Both the position numbers and the translations under genes were made by a program. This document shows positions 1 to 7,453 of a DNA stretch of 47,160 nucleotides, piece after piece; the stretch's first letter is position 1; each line of letters begins with the position of its first letter. The DNA lies in the IMG/VR virus record IMGVR_UViG_3300042887_001118, positions 1-47,160 of that record. One strand, written 5' to 3'. This stretch comes from a virus. Under the pieces are notes generated by a model. It did not search any database. It was not told where the DNA came from and saw only the letters and a list, made by a program, of their open reading frames with translations.

Positions 1-186
1 TCAAAGTACTCTGTTCAGATCATTCCTTTTGGAAGCGATGAGCCCGTTAAAAAAGACGGATTCACAGCAATGGATATCACCACGAAGAAAGTTTACGATC
101 TTTCAACGTTGGCTAAAAAGGACTACGATTTGATATTTATAGATATAGCAGGAAAAGAAACAAAATATCCAATAATTATAAAATAA
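1..186 (+). CDS. C-terminal end of a truncated hypothetical protein
   Basis: The reading frame is open from the first base and stops with TAA at 184-186, giving the last 61 residues of a protein whose start lies outside the window. The visible part is mixed alpha/beta-like with alternating hydrophobic residues and ends in a Lys/Ile-rich tail (YPIIIK). No family was recognised. It sits 6 nt upstream of a small membrane-protein gene in the same direction, so the two are probably co-transcribed. Confidence 0.7.
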   Translation, partial: SKYSVQIIPFGSDEPVKKDGFTAMDITTKKVYDLSTLAKKDYDLIFIDIAGKETKYPIIIK

Positions 187-192
187 CATAAT

Positions 193-498
193 ATGGCAGA
201 AGAAGTAGAACAAGAATCAACTGGTAAGTCCTTCAAAGGAATTATCATTACCCTAGTAAGCACAGTTACTTTGGGCGTTGGTGGCTTTATCACTAACAAA
301 TTAACAGGTGGTGGAGACGAAGACAAAGCGGCTACACAACAAGTAGCTCCAGTAATTAACATTACGAATTCTAACCAACAAAGCAATGGTGGTGGTAAAA
401 CTGTAATTATCAAAGAGAAAGAAACAGTAAAAGAAAAACCTGCTGCAAAACCTAAGAAAGAAGCAGACGAATTTAAAGAGAAGCCAGCAGCTTGGTAA
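193..498 (+). CDS. Small single-pass membrane protein with charged tail
   Basis: This 101-residue protein has a short acidic N-terminus, one predicted membrane helix at about residues 16-35 (GIIITLVSTVTLGVGGFI), a Gly/Asp linker, and a Lys/Glu/Pro-rich C-terminal tail that looks disordered (KEKETVKEKPAAKPKKE). The shape resembles small phage membrane or lysis-accessory proteins, but no family is recognised. It starts 6 nt after the upstream stop and is followed 17 nt later by another membrane protein gene. A role in the cell envelope is inference only. Confidence 0.7.
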   Translation: MAEEVEQESTGKSFKGIIITLVSTVTLGVGGFITNKLTGGGDEDKAATQQVAPVINITNSNQQSNGGGKTVIIKEKETVKEKPAAKPKKEADEFKEKPAAW

Positions 499-515
499 TA
501 TAAAAAATAAAGAAA

Positions 516-1127
516 ATGAATAAAGAGCAACAAAGTTCTAAATTTGCGGATTTGTTAAAAGACATAATGACCAAGAGATGGTACATTACTGCCATGGTAT
601 TAGGTCTATTTATCTTAATCACAGCTGGTATATTCGTAGCAATTCTAATCCAAGCTCCAATGGCGGCAGCATGGAAAGAGTTGTTAATGTTATTATTGGG
701 TGCATTTATCGGTAGTTACGGTAAGATCATTGATTACTATTACTCTGATTCTGACAAAGATAAGATGCTAGTACAAAAAGCTGACGAAGAGGATGGAGTT
801 TCGCTGTCTCACACAAATGACATGAAAGAAACTAATAAGCCGGTAACTCCTTTAATTCCAGACGCATTCATCGCAGGAGCTCAAGCGGCAAGAGAATTGG
901 CAGTAGTTGAAAATAAACAAAACTACGATTTAACTAAAGACGAACAAGAACACAGACAAATACTAGAAGTAGATCAACAAGAGCACAAGCAAGAAATGGA
1001 AAAATTAGAGTTCGAACATCATGCGCACAGACAGTGTCAACATATATGGGGAGATTCTGATCACGATGGTCATTTAGAGTGTCAAACTTGTGGATTGTTA
1101 AAAGAGTCTTGGGACGAATCCCATTAA
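516..1127 (+). CDS. Two-helix membrane protein with coiled coil and C-terminal Cys/His cluster
   Basis: The 203-residue product has two hydrophobic helices near the N-terminus (about residues 23-46 and 50-66), an acidic hydrophilic middle, and a Gln/Glu/His-rich helical stretch (about 145-175) that may form a coiled coil. It ends with a putative zinc-binding knot, CQHIWGDSDHDGHLECQTCG, whose Cys and His spacing is common in short phage proteins. A holin-like or membrane-anchoring role is possible because it sits among other small membrane proteins. No enzymatic motif is visible. Confidence 0.7.
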   Translation: MNKEQQSSKFADLLKDIMTKRWYITAMVLGLFILITAGIFVAILIQAPMAAAWKELLMLLLGAFIGSYGKIIDYYYSDSDKDKMLVQKADEEDGVSLSHTNDMKETNKPVTPLIPDAFIAGAQAARELAVVENKQNYDLTKDEQEHRQILEVDQQEHKQEMEKLEFEHHAHRQCQHIWGDSDHDGHLECQTCGLLKESWDESH

Positions 1128-1159
1128 TAAAGGTATTTTTTAACTAAAAACAGTTTATT

Positions 1160-1399
1160 ATGAATTTCAAACAGTGGTTAATCGACCTTTTTAAAGACGA
1201 AAGAGGCGCAACATCAATCAAACCTGTTATCGCATTTTTTGGAGCATTATTCCTTTGCGGTACAATGTTAGCAAACTCGTTCTCTCACGCGGACTTCGCT
1301 CCGTCTCCTGAATTGGTTAACGCCGTAATGATTATTACTGGTATTGGTATGGGAGCTGACACTATTGACAAGTTCTCTGCAAAGAAAAAAGAAGCTTAA
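1160..1399 (+). CDS. Putative holin-like two-helix membrane protein
   Basis: The 79-residue protein begins with an amphipathic charged segment (LIDLFKDERG). Two hydrophobic segments follow, about residues 22-42 and 53-68, and it ends in a Lys-rich tail. Size, two helices and a charged C-terminus are typical of phage holins, though sequence identity with a named holin family cannot be shown here. It is the last gene before a strong rho-independent terminator at 1404-1425, so it closes the operon that starts upstream of the window. Confidence 0.65.
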   Translation: MNFKQWLIDLFKDERGATSIKPVIAFFGALFLCGTMLANSFSHADFAPSPELVNAVMIITGIGMGADTIDKFSAKKKEA

Positions 1400-1403
1400 A
1401 CAA

Positions 1404-1425
1404 AAAAGGGCCGCAAGGCCCTTTT
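1404..1425 (+). terminator. Rho-independent terminator
   Basis: A perfect 9-bp stem, AAAAGGGCC at 1404-1412 with GGCCCTTTT at 1417-1425, encloses a GCAA tetraloop. The 3' arm runs into a T/A-rich tail. It begins 4 nt after the stop of the preceding gene and is the clearest terminator in the window. Confidence 0.9.
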
Positions 1426-1440
1426 ATATAAAAAATGTAT

Positions 1441-1614
1441 ATGAATAAAGTAAAAGAAAAATTGTTTTTAGGTTTTGTAAAATTAGCGTTCGTATGGACC
1501 ATATTTGCATTATCATTTCAAGTTACGATGTTAACCTTGAGCGTAGTAAAGCCAGAATTGGCAACAAAAATAGGTAACGAATTAACTTGGAAATTAGACG
1601 GAAGATTCAAATAA
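1441..1614 (+). CDS. Small single-pass membrane protein
   Basis: This 57-residue reading frame (an in-frame ATG at 1435 would add two residues) has one hydrophobic segment at about residues 9-34, a Lys-rich N-terminus and an amphipathic tail. It lies immediately behind the terminator and 13 nt before a lipoprotein gene, and fills an otherwise empty gap. No family is recognised. The spacing and coding-like composition support a real gene. Confidence 0.5.
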   Translation: MNKVKEKLFLGFVKLAFVWTIFALSFQVTMLTLSVVKPELATKIGNELTWKLDGRFK

Positions 1615-1627
1615 TAAAGCTAATAAC

Positions 1628-1945
1628 ATGAAAAAAATACTCATATTATTATTAGTGTTATCCAGTTGTACTCCACTTAGATATGTAATGATAGATCCTA
1701 AAGACTCTTCAAAACTTGTAGAAGTAAGAAAGAGAATTATCTACGAAGACATATATCAACCTAGTATTCCTTTATATTTTTACAATGGATTTTACGCGCC
1801 TCAATACCAGAGACCAATAATCATACAGAGACCAATAGTAGTACCAAGAAGGCCAATAGTAGTGCCAACAAGACCGAGTGCACCTATCAATAGAAACTAC
1901 TCTAAACCATTGCCGAGAAATAAAAATAACAGACAACCAAGATGA
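1628..1945 (+). CDS. Lipoprotein with Pro/Arg-rich repeats
   Basis: The 105-residue protein has a typical signal peptide with lipobox (ILLLVLSSC, Cys at about residue 14). The mature part is basic and Pro-rich, with near-repeats of QRPI(I/V)(I/V) and RRPIVVPTRP at about residues 58-85. It should be anchored in a membrane of the host envelope. Its stop overlaps the start of the tail-fibre gene (ATGA at 1942-1945), so translation is probably coupled. Other envelope proteins lie nearby. Confidence 0.7.
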   Translation: MKKILILLLVLSSCTPLRYVMIDPKDSSKLVEVRKRIIYEDIYQPSIPLYFYNGFYAPQYQRPIIIQRPIVVPRRPIVVPTRPSAPINRNYSKPLPRNKNNRQPR

Positions 1946-3930
1946 TCATACAAAATCCATTACTAACCGGGTCTCTTAATTACAACGGAGCAGACCTATC
2001 TAACGTAACCAGTTCTAACGCAAACTCGGCCTCAGTTTCTTTAATACTTACTGCTGTCTCCTCTTCCAACCAACAATTAAGCGCTAGCTACATCGCTTTG
2101 AGTGGAAGTTACAACGTATTCTCTGGATCTGCTTCAACAAGGGTCACTCAAATAGAGAATACTTACGCTACTACCGGTTCTAATAGTTTTAGAGCTGATC
2201 AGAGCATTACGGGTTCTTTGGTAGTTAGTTCTACTATTACGGCTCAAACACTAGTGGTACAGACCGTTACTTCTAGTATTGTTTACTCAAGCGGTAGTAA
2301 TCTATTTGGAAGTGCATTGGGAGATAGACAGACATTTACTGGATCTGTTAATATTACTGGAAGTTTAGCTTTGGCTGGAAATATTACCTCAAACGGTACT
2401 GCTGTAGTGTTGGGTAGTGGAACAAGTAGCTACCTACCTAAGTTTACAGGTGCAAGTACAATAGGGAATAGTCAAATCTTTGATAATGGAACAACTGTTT
2501 TTGTAAATGCAACAACTGCTCCCGCTTTAGGTTCCCCTGAATTTTTTGTTAAGATGGGAACTGCGAACACCTATGAAGGTATATTAGTTGCAAGTTCAAC
2601 AAACAATAATGTAATTGCTATTGCACATACAGGAACACAAGGAATTATCACAACCAATTATGGAACAAGTGGAGCAAATACTCCTTTAGCTTTTGGAACA
2701 AATGGAGCTGCTCAAATGACACTAGATACTTCAGGCAATTTAGGATTAGGAGTTACACCGAGTAATGCTTATGGTGATAGTAGGACTTTTGAATTTGGTG
2801 CAGGTGGTATTTTATGGGCAGAACAAGCATCAAGTGTTTACAATTCAGTGCAATTTGGTTCTAACTTTTATTATAATTCAGTAGGTGATTTAAAGTATAA
2901 AAATTCAGGGGTAGCAGCTTCAAGATATTTTCAATATCAAGGTTCTCATATTTGGAATTATGCAGGTGTAGCACCATCGGCAGGAGCAGCTTTAACTTTT
3001 ACCTATGCAATGACCTTAGATGCGAGTGGTAGATTGGCATTAGGTAGAACTTCTGCTGACCATAGGTTAGATGTTCAAGGAAATATTCTTGTAAGAAATA
3101 CTTTAGCAAATGCTTCATTTTATTTTGCTCAAGAAGGTGATAATTCAAGCACATTATATCAATATAATAATAGTACATTAAAAAATGTAATAGCTTCTAA
3201 TGGTGTATCTTATATTACAGGTGGTAATGTCCTAATAGGTACAACTACCGATGCAGGATACAAGTTAGATGTTAATGGTAAAGGAAGATTTAAAATAGAT
3301 GGATTATCTGCTTTTGGACTTGATATTTTAAATAATAATGGAGTTAGAGGAGCTGGTTTTTATAATACCGGAGGCAATAATGTTCAATTATATTTTTACA
3401 ATTCAGCAAGTGTTGAAAAAATAGTACTTGATGGAGGCACTGGCGCTGGAGAATTTGCAAGTACGGTTACAACGACTGGAGTAAAATTTCCCGCTTCTCA
3501 AGTTGCATCAGCCGACGCTAATACATTAGATGATTATGAAGAAGGTACTTGGACACCGGTTATTGGAGGTTCTGGAGGTCAGTCAGGACAAAGTTATAGC
3601 GGACAAAATGGGTATTATGTAAAAATTGGTCGTCAAGTGACTGTGACGTTTAGAGTGGTGTTGAGTAATAAAGGAACTATTACTGGAGAAGCCGGTATTA
3701 AAAATCTTCCATTTACCGCTGATACCACAATTTCTTATGGTACAGGTGCATCTTTTTTTGAAGCGTTAGCGACATCTTGGTCTAGCATATTTTTCGTGGT
3801 TAATGGTAATACAACATTTGCAAGTGTTGACGGCTTAAAGACTGCTGGGACTACATCTACAAGAGCTACAACATCGGATATTGGCAATCTTACTCAATTC
3901 AATGGATCTTTTACATATCTTACAACATAA
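1942..3930 (+). CDS. Modular tail-fibre / receptor-binding protein
   Basis: The 662-residue protein is Ser/Thr/Asn/Gly-rich. Its N-terminal third contains short beta-type repeats (TGSLVVSSTITAQT, TGSVNITGSLALAG). The rest carries repeated tail-fibre motifs such as MTLDTSGNLGLGVTPS, MTLDASGRLALGRTS and GYKLDVNGKGRF, which are typical of phage fibres. Near residue 530 a DDYEEGTWTPV segment begins a final beta-rich knob. No clear S74 self-cleaving chaperone catalytic pair was identified. A small downstream gene is a likely fibre partner. Base composition shifts near 2450, suggesting an exchanged distal module. Function is receptor recognition at the virion tail. Confidence 0.85.
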   Translation: MIIQNPLLTGSLNYNGADLSNVTSSNANSASVSLILTAVSSSNQQLSASYIALSGSYNVFSGSASTRVTQIENTYATTGSNSFRADQSITGSLVVSSTITAQTLVVQTVTSSIVYSSGSNLFGSALGDRQTFTGSVNITGSLALAGNITSNGTAVVLGSGTSSYLPKFTGASTIGNSQIFDNGTTVFVNATTAPALGSPEFFVKMGTANTYEGILVASSTNNNVIAIAHTGTQGIITTNYGTSGANTPLAFGTNGAAQMTLDTSGNLGLGVTPSNAYGDSRTFEFGAGGILWAEQASSVYNSVQFGSNFYYNSVGDLKYKNSGVAASRYFQYQGSHIWNYAGVAPSAGAALTFTYAMTLDASGRLALGRTSADHRLDVQGNILVRNTLANASFYFAQEGDNSSTLYQYNNSTLKNVIASNGVSYITGGNVLIGTTTDAGYKLDVNGKGRFKIDGLSAFGLDILNNNGVRGAGFYNTGGNNVQLYFYNSASVEKIVLDGGTGAGEFASTVTTTGVKFPASQVASADANTLDDYEEGTWTPVIGGSGGQSGQSYSGQNGYYVKIGRQVTVTFRVVLSNKGTITGEAGIKNLPFTADTTISYGTGASFFEALATSWSSIFFVVNGNTTFASVDGLKTAGTTSTRATTSDIGNLTQFNGSFTYLTT

Positions 3931-3944
3931 AAAATTAATATAAA

Positions 3945-4187
3945 ATGGCTTTAACAGAAAAAACAATAATAGACAAAGTAGAATTAACAGAAGTTAATAC
4001 TATACAAGTAAGAACAGCAACCATCATTGAAAGAGATGGAACTGAAATCTCAAGAACATTTCATAGACACGTTGTAACTCCTGGATACGACGTAACAAAT
4101 GAAGACCCAAAAGTACAAGCAATAGCAAACGCTATTTGGACAGAAGAAGTAATTGCTGCTTACAGAGCGTCTTTAGAAACTAGATAA
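3945..4187 (+). CDS. Small tail-fibre-associated hypothetical protein
   Basis: This 80-residue protein has a beta-strand-rich N-terminal half (VELTEVNTIQVRTATIIERDG) and a helical C-terminal part (VQAIANAIWTEEVIAAYRA). Small proteins of this style are commonly encoded directly after phage tail-fibre genes. It lies 14 nt after the fibre gene. A chaperone or virion role is inference from position only. Confidence 0.65.
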   Translation: MALTEKTIIDKVELTEVNTIQVRTATIIERDGTEISRTFHRHVVTPGYDVTNEDPKVQAIANAIWTEEVIAAYRASLETR

Positions 4188-4188
4188 T

Positions 4189-4935
4189 ATGAAATCAAAA
4201 TACCAAAAAACATTACTAATAGTTGGTCTCTCTTTATTGTTAACAGTAATCACAATGACCAGTCTTTGCGCTCAAACCATAGGCAAAACTACAACCGAGC
4301 AATACAAGGCCTCGTTCGAAACAAAGCTAGACATCAGCCAATACATGGACTACTCAGGTCCAACCATTCCAATTCAGATATTGAAGTGTGGCATAGGAGA
4401 AGAGGTATACGAACAGTATCCAGAGTTAAAAGAAAAGCGAGTTGGTCTTGGTGTTGCTAATATCTCTTTAGAGTACTTAGAAAACTTAAACAGATTCACA
4501 TTCACAGAAGACAAGACGGAAATAAAAAATAGAATGGTAAAACAATTCCAGGCATCAGCAGCTGGAATTTCACAAGATAAATTGGACGGTAGAGGCAAGA
4601 TTAGATTGGCTCACTACTTCGTGGAGATCGAAGTCTACGACTGGTCAGTATCAGACGACGAAGAGGTAAATCTATCTAATGGAGTTAAGAACACAATGGT
4701 AACTCGTTTAGGTCTACAAGTAAGATTCACGGACGCAGAGACTGGAGAGATCATAGCAGCTTCTGGTTTGGGTGAAGCAAAAACAACAAGAGAATTAACC
4801 TTACTATCTGACGCAACAGTGGACCCGGTTAAATTCAATCAATCAACAGTTTCTATTGCAACTAAAAAAGCTTTAGATATTGCGTGTTCTCGTATTTTAG
4901 CAAGAATGGTTAAAAAGGGTGTATTCACCAAATAA
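4189..4935 (+). CDS. CsgG-like outer-membrane secretion/pore protein
   Basis: The 248-residue product has a signal peptide (about residues 1-29). Its mature sequence resembles the CsgG/HfaB family: a GVANISLEYLEN segment, a central strand pattern around AHYFVEIEVYDWS, then TRLGLQVRFTDAETGEIIAA and a terminal helix with ATKKALDIACSRILARM. CsgG forms the outer-membrane pore that exports curli subunits. The Cys near the end of the signal peptide (SLC) does not fit a strict lipobox, so lipidation is uncertain. No curlin, CsgE or CsgF gene is visible. The gene precedes a predicted outer-membrane barrel gene, separated only by a small ORF, suggesting an envelope-modifying pair. Confidence 0.65.
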   Translation: MKSKYQKTLLIVGLSLLLTVITMTSLCAQTIGKTTTEQYKASFETKLDISQYMDYSGPTIPIQILKCGIGEEVYEQYPELKEKRVGLGVANISLEYLENLNRFTFTEDKTEIKNRMVKQFQASAAGISQDKLDGRGKIRLAHYFVEIEVYDWSVSDDEEVNLSNGVKNTMVTRLGLQVRFTDAETGEIIAASGLGEAKTTRELTLLSDATVDPVKFNQSTVSIATKKALDIACSRILARMVKKGVFTK

Positions 4936-4936
4936 T

Positions 4937-5044
4937 ATGGCAAACGCAAAACCAAAAAAGAGAGCAATGCGCAGTCGTCGCTCTGGAGTTAAAAAGAAAC
5001 AATTAGTAGACAACAACTTAGCGATTCTAGCTAAATTGAAATAA
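4937..5044 (+). CDS. Short basic peptide between CsgG-like and barrel genes
   Basis: This 35-residue reading frame starts 1 nt after the CsgG-like gene stop and its last base overlaps the ATG of the next gene. It is very basic at the N-terminus (KPKKRAMRSRRSGVKKK) and ends in a short helix (NNLAILAKLK). The exact fit between two genes and the strong charge bias support a real small gene. A nucleic-acid-binding or translational-coupling role is possible but unproven. Confidence 0.55.
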   Translation: MANAKPKKRAMRSRRSGVKKKQLVDNNLAILAKLK

Positions 5045-6405
5045 TGAAAAAATGGATAGTAGCGTTTACGATATCGGTTTTGTCCTTATTAGCTCTGAAT
5101 GCTAAAGGGCAAAATATTGTTAACACTTACGTAGATCCATGCGATGGCAAGACTTACATATTCACAGCGCCAATCGCTTCCAATTCCCCAGGAGTTCTAG
5201 TTATAGTTAGGGGAAAATCTAGATTATTTACTTACGCAGACTTTGCATCAGGCACAGTAGATGCATGGATCAAATCCATATTCGCAACGCCATGTCCAGT
5301 ATCACAACAAACAACGGCCATAATAGCGACCACAGCTGCAACCGCGGCAACTCAAGCGGCTGCATCGGCAGCATCTTCCGCAGCTTCAAGTGCAGCAAGT
5401 TCCGCAGCGTCATCAGCCGCAAGTTCAAGTGCATCAAGCGCAGCTTCATCAAGTGCATCCACTGCATCGAGTTCTGCAGCATCATCAGCACCGCCACCAA
5501 CTTCGTCTTCATCCTCTTCTTCCTCCCAATCGTCTTCCTCTTCTGGATCTTCATCGTCATCAAGCTCAAGTTCAGAGAGTGGAGGCTCAGCAGGAGAAAC
5601 AAAGTCAGAGACAAAATCAGAAACTAAATCAGAGAGCAAATCTGAAGAGAGCAAATCAGAATCTAAATCTGAAGAGAAAAAAGAAGAAACTAAATCCGAA
5701 GAGAAGAAGGAAGAAAAGAAAAAAGAAGATAAAAAGAAAGAAGACAAGAAAAAGAACGCAAATGTAAATCCAATGATATTCTCTGCGGACTTAAGCGTAG
5801 CAGAGCAACCTCCAAATAGACAAGTAGTACCAACAATGAATATGGGAGTTTCAAAGTCTTCAATGACTGGGCTTTCCAACTTTGGTGCTAACGCAAGCAT
5901 ATTTTTAGACTTGAGTAAGATAGCTGTAGGAGGAAGTTATACAAAGAGTCAAATGAATGGTAGAGGTCAATTAGAAGCGATGCATAACTTTGGTGCGACC
6001 TACTTCACCGACTTCGCAAATCACATGATATTTCCAGCGTACACGTACATTCAACCAATAGACAAGCTAATCACAGGCTATAATATAAGCGCTAACACTG
6101 CGTTCATTCAAGGAGGATCGATTAGTCTATCCCCTTCAATAATCAGCTTCGCCATGTATCCCATAACTGTAGGCAGAAAGACCATAACTCCAGATCTATT
6201 TATGATAGCCGCTCCATGGGGAATCTCTTTAAAAGACGGATATCAAACAAGAAGCAGAGATCTAACGTTTTTAACTGGATTCGCTACAGACTTTAAAATC
6301 ACTAGGAAGTTTAAAGTGAACGTTAATTTCAAGGTGATGTTAGGCACTGCAGATGGAAGCATACCAATAAGATCTTTCATGATTGGTAGCAGATTGAATT
6401 TATAA
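5044..6405 (+). CDS. Secreted predicted outer-membrane barrel with Ala/Ser and Lys/Glu/Ser linkers
   Basis: The 453-residue protein begins with a signal peptide (MKKWIVAFTISVLSLLALNA) and a small N-terminal domain with two Cys (about residues 33 and 83). A long low-complexity linker follows: Ala-Ser repeats (about 95-150), poly-Ser (about 150-178), then Lys/Ser/Glu repeats (about 185-240). The last 200 residues alternate hydrophobic and polar strands with Gly/aromatic turns and end in GSRLNL, as expected for an outer-membrane beta-barrel. It is probably co-expressed with the CsgG-like gene. The linker could span the periplasm or be surface exposed; its role is unknown. Confidence 0.65.
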   Translation: MKKWIVAFTISVLSLLALNAKGQNIVNTYVDPCDGKTYIFTAPIASNSPGVLVIVRGKSRLFTYADFASGTVDAWIKSIFATPCPVSQQTTAIIATTAATAATQAAASAASSAASSAASSAASSAASSSASSAASSSASTASSSAASSAPPPTSSSSSSSSQSSSSSGSSSSSSSSSESGGSAGETKSETKSETKSESKSEESKSESKSEEKKEETKSEEKKEEKKKEDKKKEDKKKNANVNPMIFSADLSVAEQPPNRQVVPTMNMGVSKSSMTGLSNFGANASIFLDLSKIAVGGSYTKSQMNGRGQLEAMHNFGATYFTDFANHMIFPAYTYIQPIDKLITGYNISANTAFIQGGSISLSPSIISFAMYPITVGRKTITPDLFMIAAPWGISLKDGYQTRSRDLTFLTGFATDFKITRKFKVNVNFKVMLGTADGSIPIRSFMIGSRLNL

Positions 6406-6424
6406 CCAATGCGTTATATATTAA
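6406..6424 (+). promoter_or_regulatory. Conserved CCAATGCGTTATATATTAA block
   Basis: Starting 1 nt after the barrel-gene stop, this 19-bp block matches 30514-30532 at 17 of 19 positions (CCAAYGCGTTATATATYAA). Its reverse complement contains ATAAC-GCA-TTGG, which matches repeated sites at 30549-30657 and 36259-36321. It lies in the 111-bp A/T-rich gap before a lipoprotein gene. It is a candidate operator or promoter element. Confidence 0.5.
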
Positions 6425-6516
6425 AAAAAAGAATATCTAAAAAAAACAGCTTAAATATTTTTTTATATCAAAAAGGTTTCGTATATTACATATCTATTCA
6501 TTAATTAAAACAAAAA

Positions 6517-6723
6517 ATGACCATGAAAAAAATCATGTTTGTTTTCGCTTCAGCATTAGTATTGACTGCTTGCGGAACAGGAAACAGTGCAGCGACAGCT
6601 ACAACTGACAGCGCTACAGTAACTGTAGACACAACTTTAGCAACAACAGATTCAACTGCTGTACCAACAGAAGTTCCAACTGAAGTTACTACTGACAAAG
6701 CTTTACCAGAAGGAGTTAAATAA
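6517..6723 (+). CDS. Small Thr-rich lipoprotein
   Basis: The product is 68 residues long from ATG 6517, or 66 from the in-frame ATG at 6523. It has a classic lipoprotein signal (FVFASALVLTAC). The mature part is almost entirely Thr, Ala, Val, Asp and Ser, ending in PEGVK. It should be exported and lipid-anchored. High Thr content makes it a possible O-glycosylation substrate, which is inference. A 111-bp A/T-rich gap with a conserved motif precedes it, so it may have its own promoter. Confidence 0.7.
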   Translation: MTMKKIMFVFASALVLTACGTGNSAATATTDSATVTVDTTLATTDSTAVPTEVPTEVTTDKALPEGVK

Positions 6724-6805
6724 TCAACTTAACTCGAGGGTCAGGGGTCACTACGCCTGGACAGACTACCGTGGAAACGTCTTTTTACTTTTAAATTAAT
6801 AAGTT

Positions 6806-7048
6806 ATGTATATGAGAGTTAAATGCATCAAAGCCGACGATACTAATGTTTTAGTAGAAGAAGCAATATACACAGTTGATGCTGTAACAAGTAAAGGCAA
6901 TTACCTTTTAGCTGAAACAAATCCTCCAGAAGGTTTTAACTGCTTTGATAAACATCGATTCGAAATTTTAGAAATCTCTTCTCACGAAGACGATTTAATT
7001 AATGAATACGGATTTGATGAAGAAGAGGCAGACATTATCTTCTCATAA
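6806..7048 (+). CDS. Small acidic phage protein
   Basis: The 80-residue protein looks like a compact beta domain (RVKCIKADDTNVLVEEAIYTV) followed by PPEGFNCFDKHRFEIL and an acidic C-terminus (GFDEEEADIIF). Short proteins with this layout are frequent in phage accessory regions, but no function is known. The start is preceded by AATAAGTT, one form of the start-site motif repeated across the window. It is the last protein gene before the tmRNA. The 82 nt upstream hold only a weak AGAC/GTCT stem followed by T5. Confidence 0.6.
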   Translation: MYMRVKCIKADDTNVLVEEAIYTVDAVTSKGNYLLAETNPPEGFNCFDKHRFEILEISSHEDDLINEYGFDEEEADIIFS

Positions 7049-7053
7049 TTCAT

Positions 7054-7061
7054 ATATTTAT
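7054..7061 (+). promoter_or_regulatory. ATATTTAT box upstream of tmRNA
   Basis: ATATTTAT lies 10 nt upstream of the predicted mature tmRNA 5' end at 7072. The same octamer occurs 5-17 nt before starts at 12124, 28733, 39191, 43928 and 46600. The spacing fits a -10-like box of a phage or host RNA polymerase holoenzyme, but no matching -33 element is obvious. Confidence 0.35.
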
Positions 7062-7071
7062 ATACTCACAT

Positions 7072-7441
7072 GGGGATGCTTTGGAATTGATTCGCAATTT
7101 GGAGGTAATACCACACGCAGAGAGAAGTACTAGATCTCTTTAAATCTGTACAAAACAACAACCGACGAAATGTCAACAATGACCTTCGATTCTTTAATGG
7201 AATTCGTAGGCGCGAACGAGTACGCATTAGCTGCTTAATTAGCATCGGGTGTAACATCCTAGGAACAGAAGTTACAAAAATGTTTTCTTAGTTATGTCAA
7301 AACTAAGTGGTGGTAGTCGTAAGAACCAAAAATCATATACGACCCTTTACTGATCAGCTTAAAATGTAGATCTAAGCGTGTGAGACGTTGGTATTATTAT
7401 TCATTGTGAAGACACGAGTTCGACTCTCGTCATCTCCACCA
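7072..7441 (+). ncRNA. ssrA: Transfer-messenger RNA (tmRNA) with tag GANEYALAA
   Basis: The tRNA-like ends pair: GGGGATG (7072-7078) with CATCTCC (7431-7437), followed by discriminator A7438 and an encoded CCA (7439-7441). The third pair is G-U, the alanine identity signal read by AlaRS. The T arm is ACGAG-TTCGACT-CTCGT (7414-7430). An internal tag reading frame at 7209-7238 (resume codon probably GGC) encodes GANEYALAA then TAA, a typical SsrA degradation tag. Downstream hairpins CTTAGTT/AACTAAG (7287-7307) and GTCGTA/TACGAC (7316-7343) fit the pseudoknot region. tmRNA rescues stalled ribosomes and tags the peptide for ClpXP. The phage would depend on host SmpB, as none is seen here. Confidence 0.93.
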
Positions 7442-7453
7442 AAAATAAAGGTT

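Noticed and set aside
5352-5900. Minus-strand and alternative-frame open reading frames in the low-complexity tract
   Set aside because: They are mirror images of the Ala/Ser and Lys/Glu repeats in the real gene and have highly biased, unlikely protein sequences.
7054-7061. T4-type late promoter TATAAATA
   Set aside because: The box reads ATATTTAT on the coding strand, which is the opposite orientation of the T4 late promoter, so a direct match is not supported.
7388-7453. Extending the 3D-domain gene upstream of 7454
   Set aside because: These codons lie inside the tmRNA 3' end. ATG 7454 follows the common AAAGGTT context and begins a clear signal sequence.
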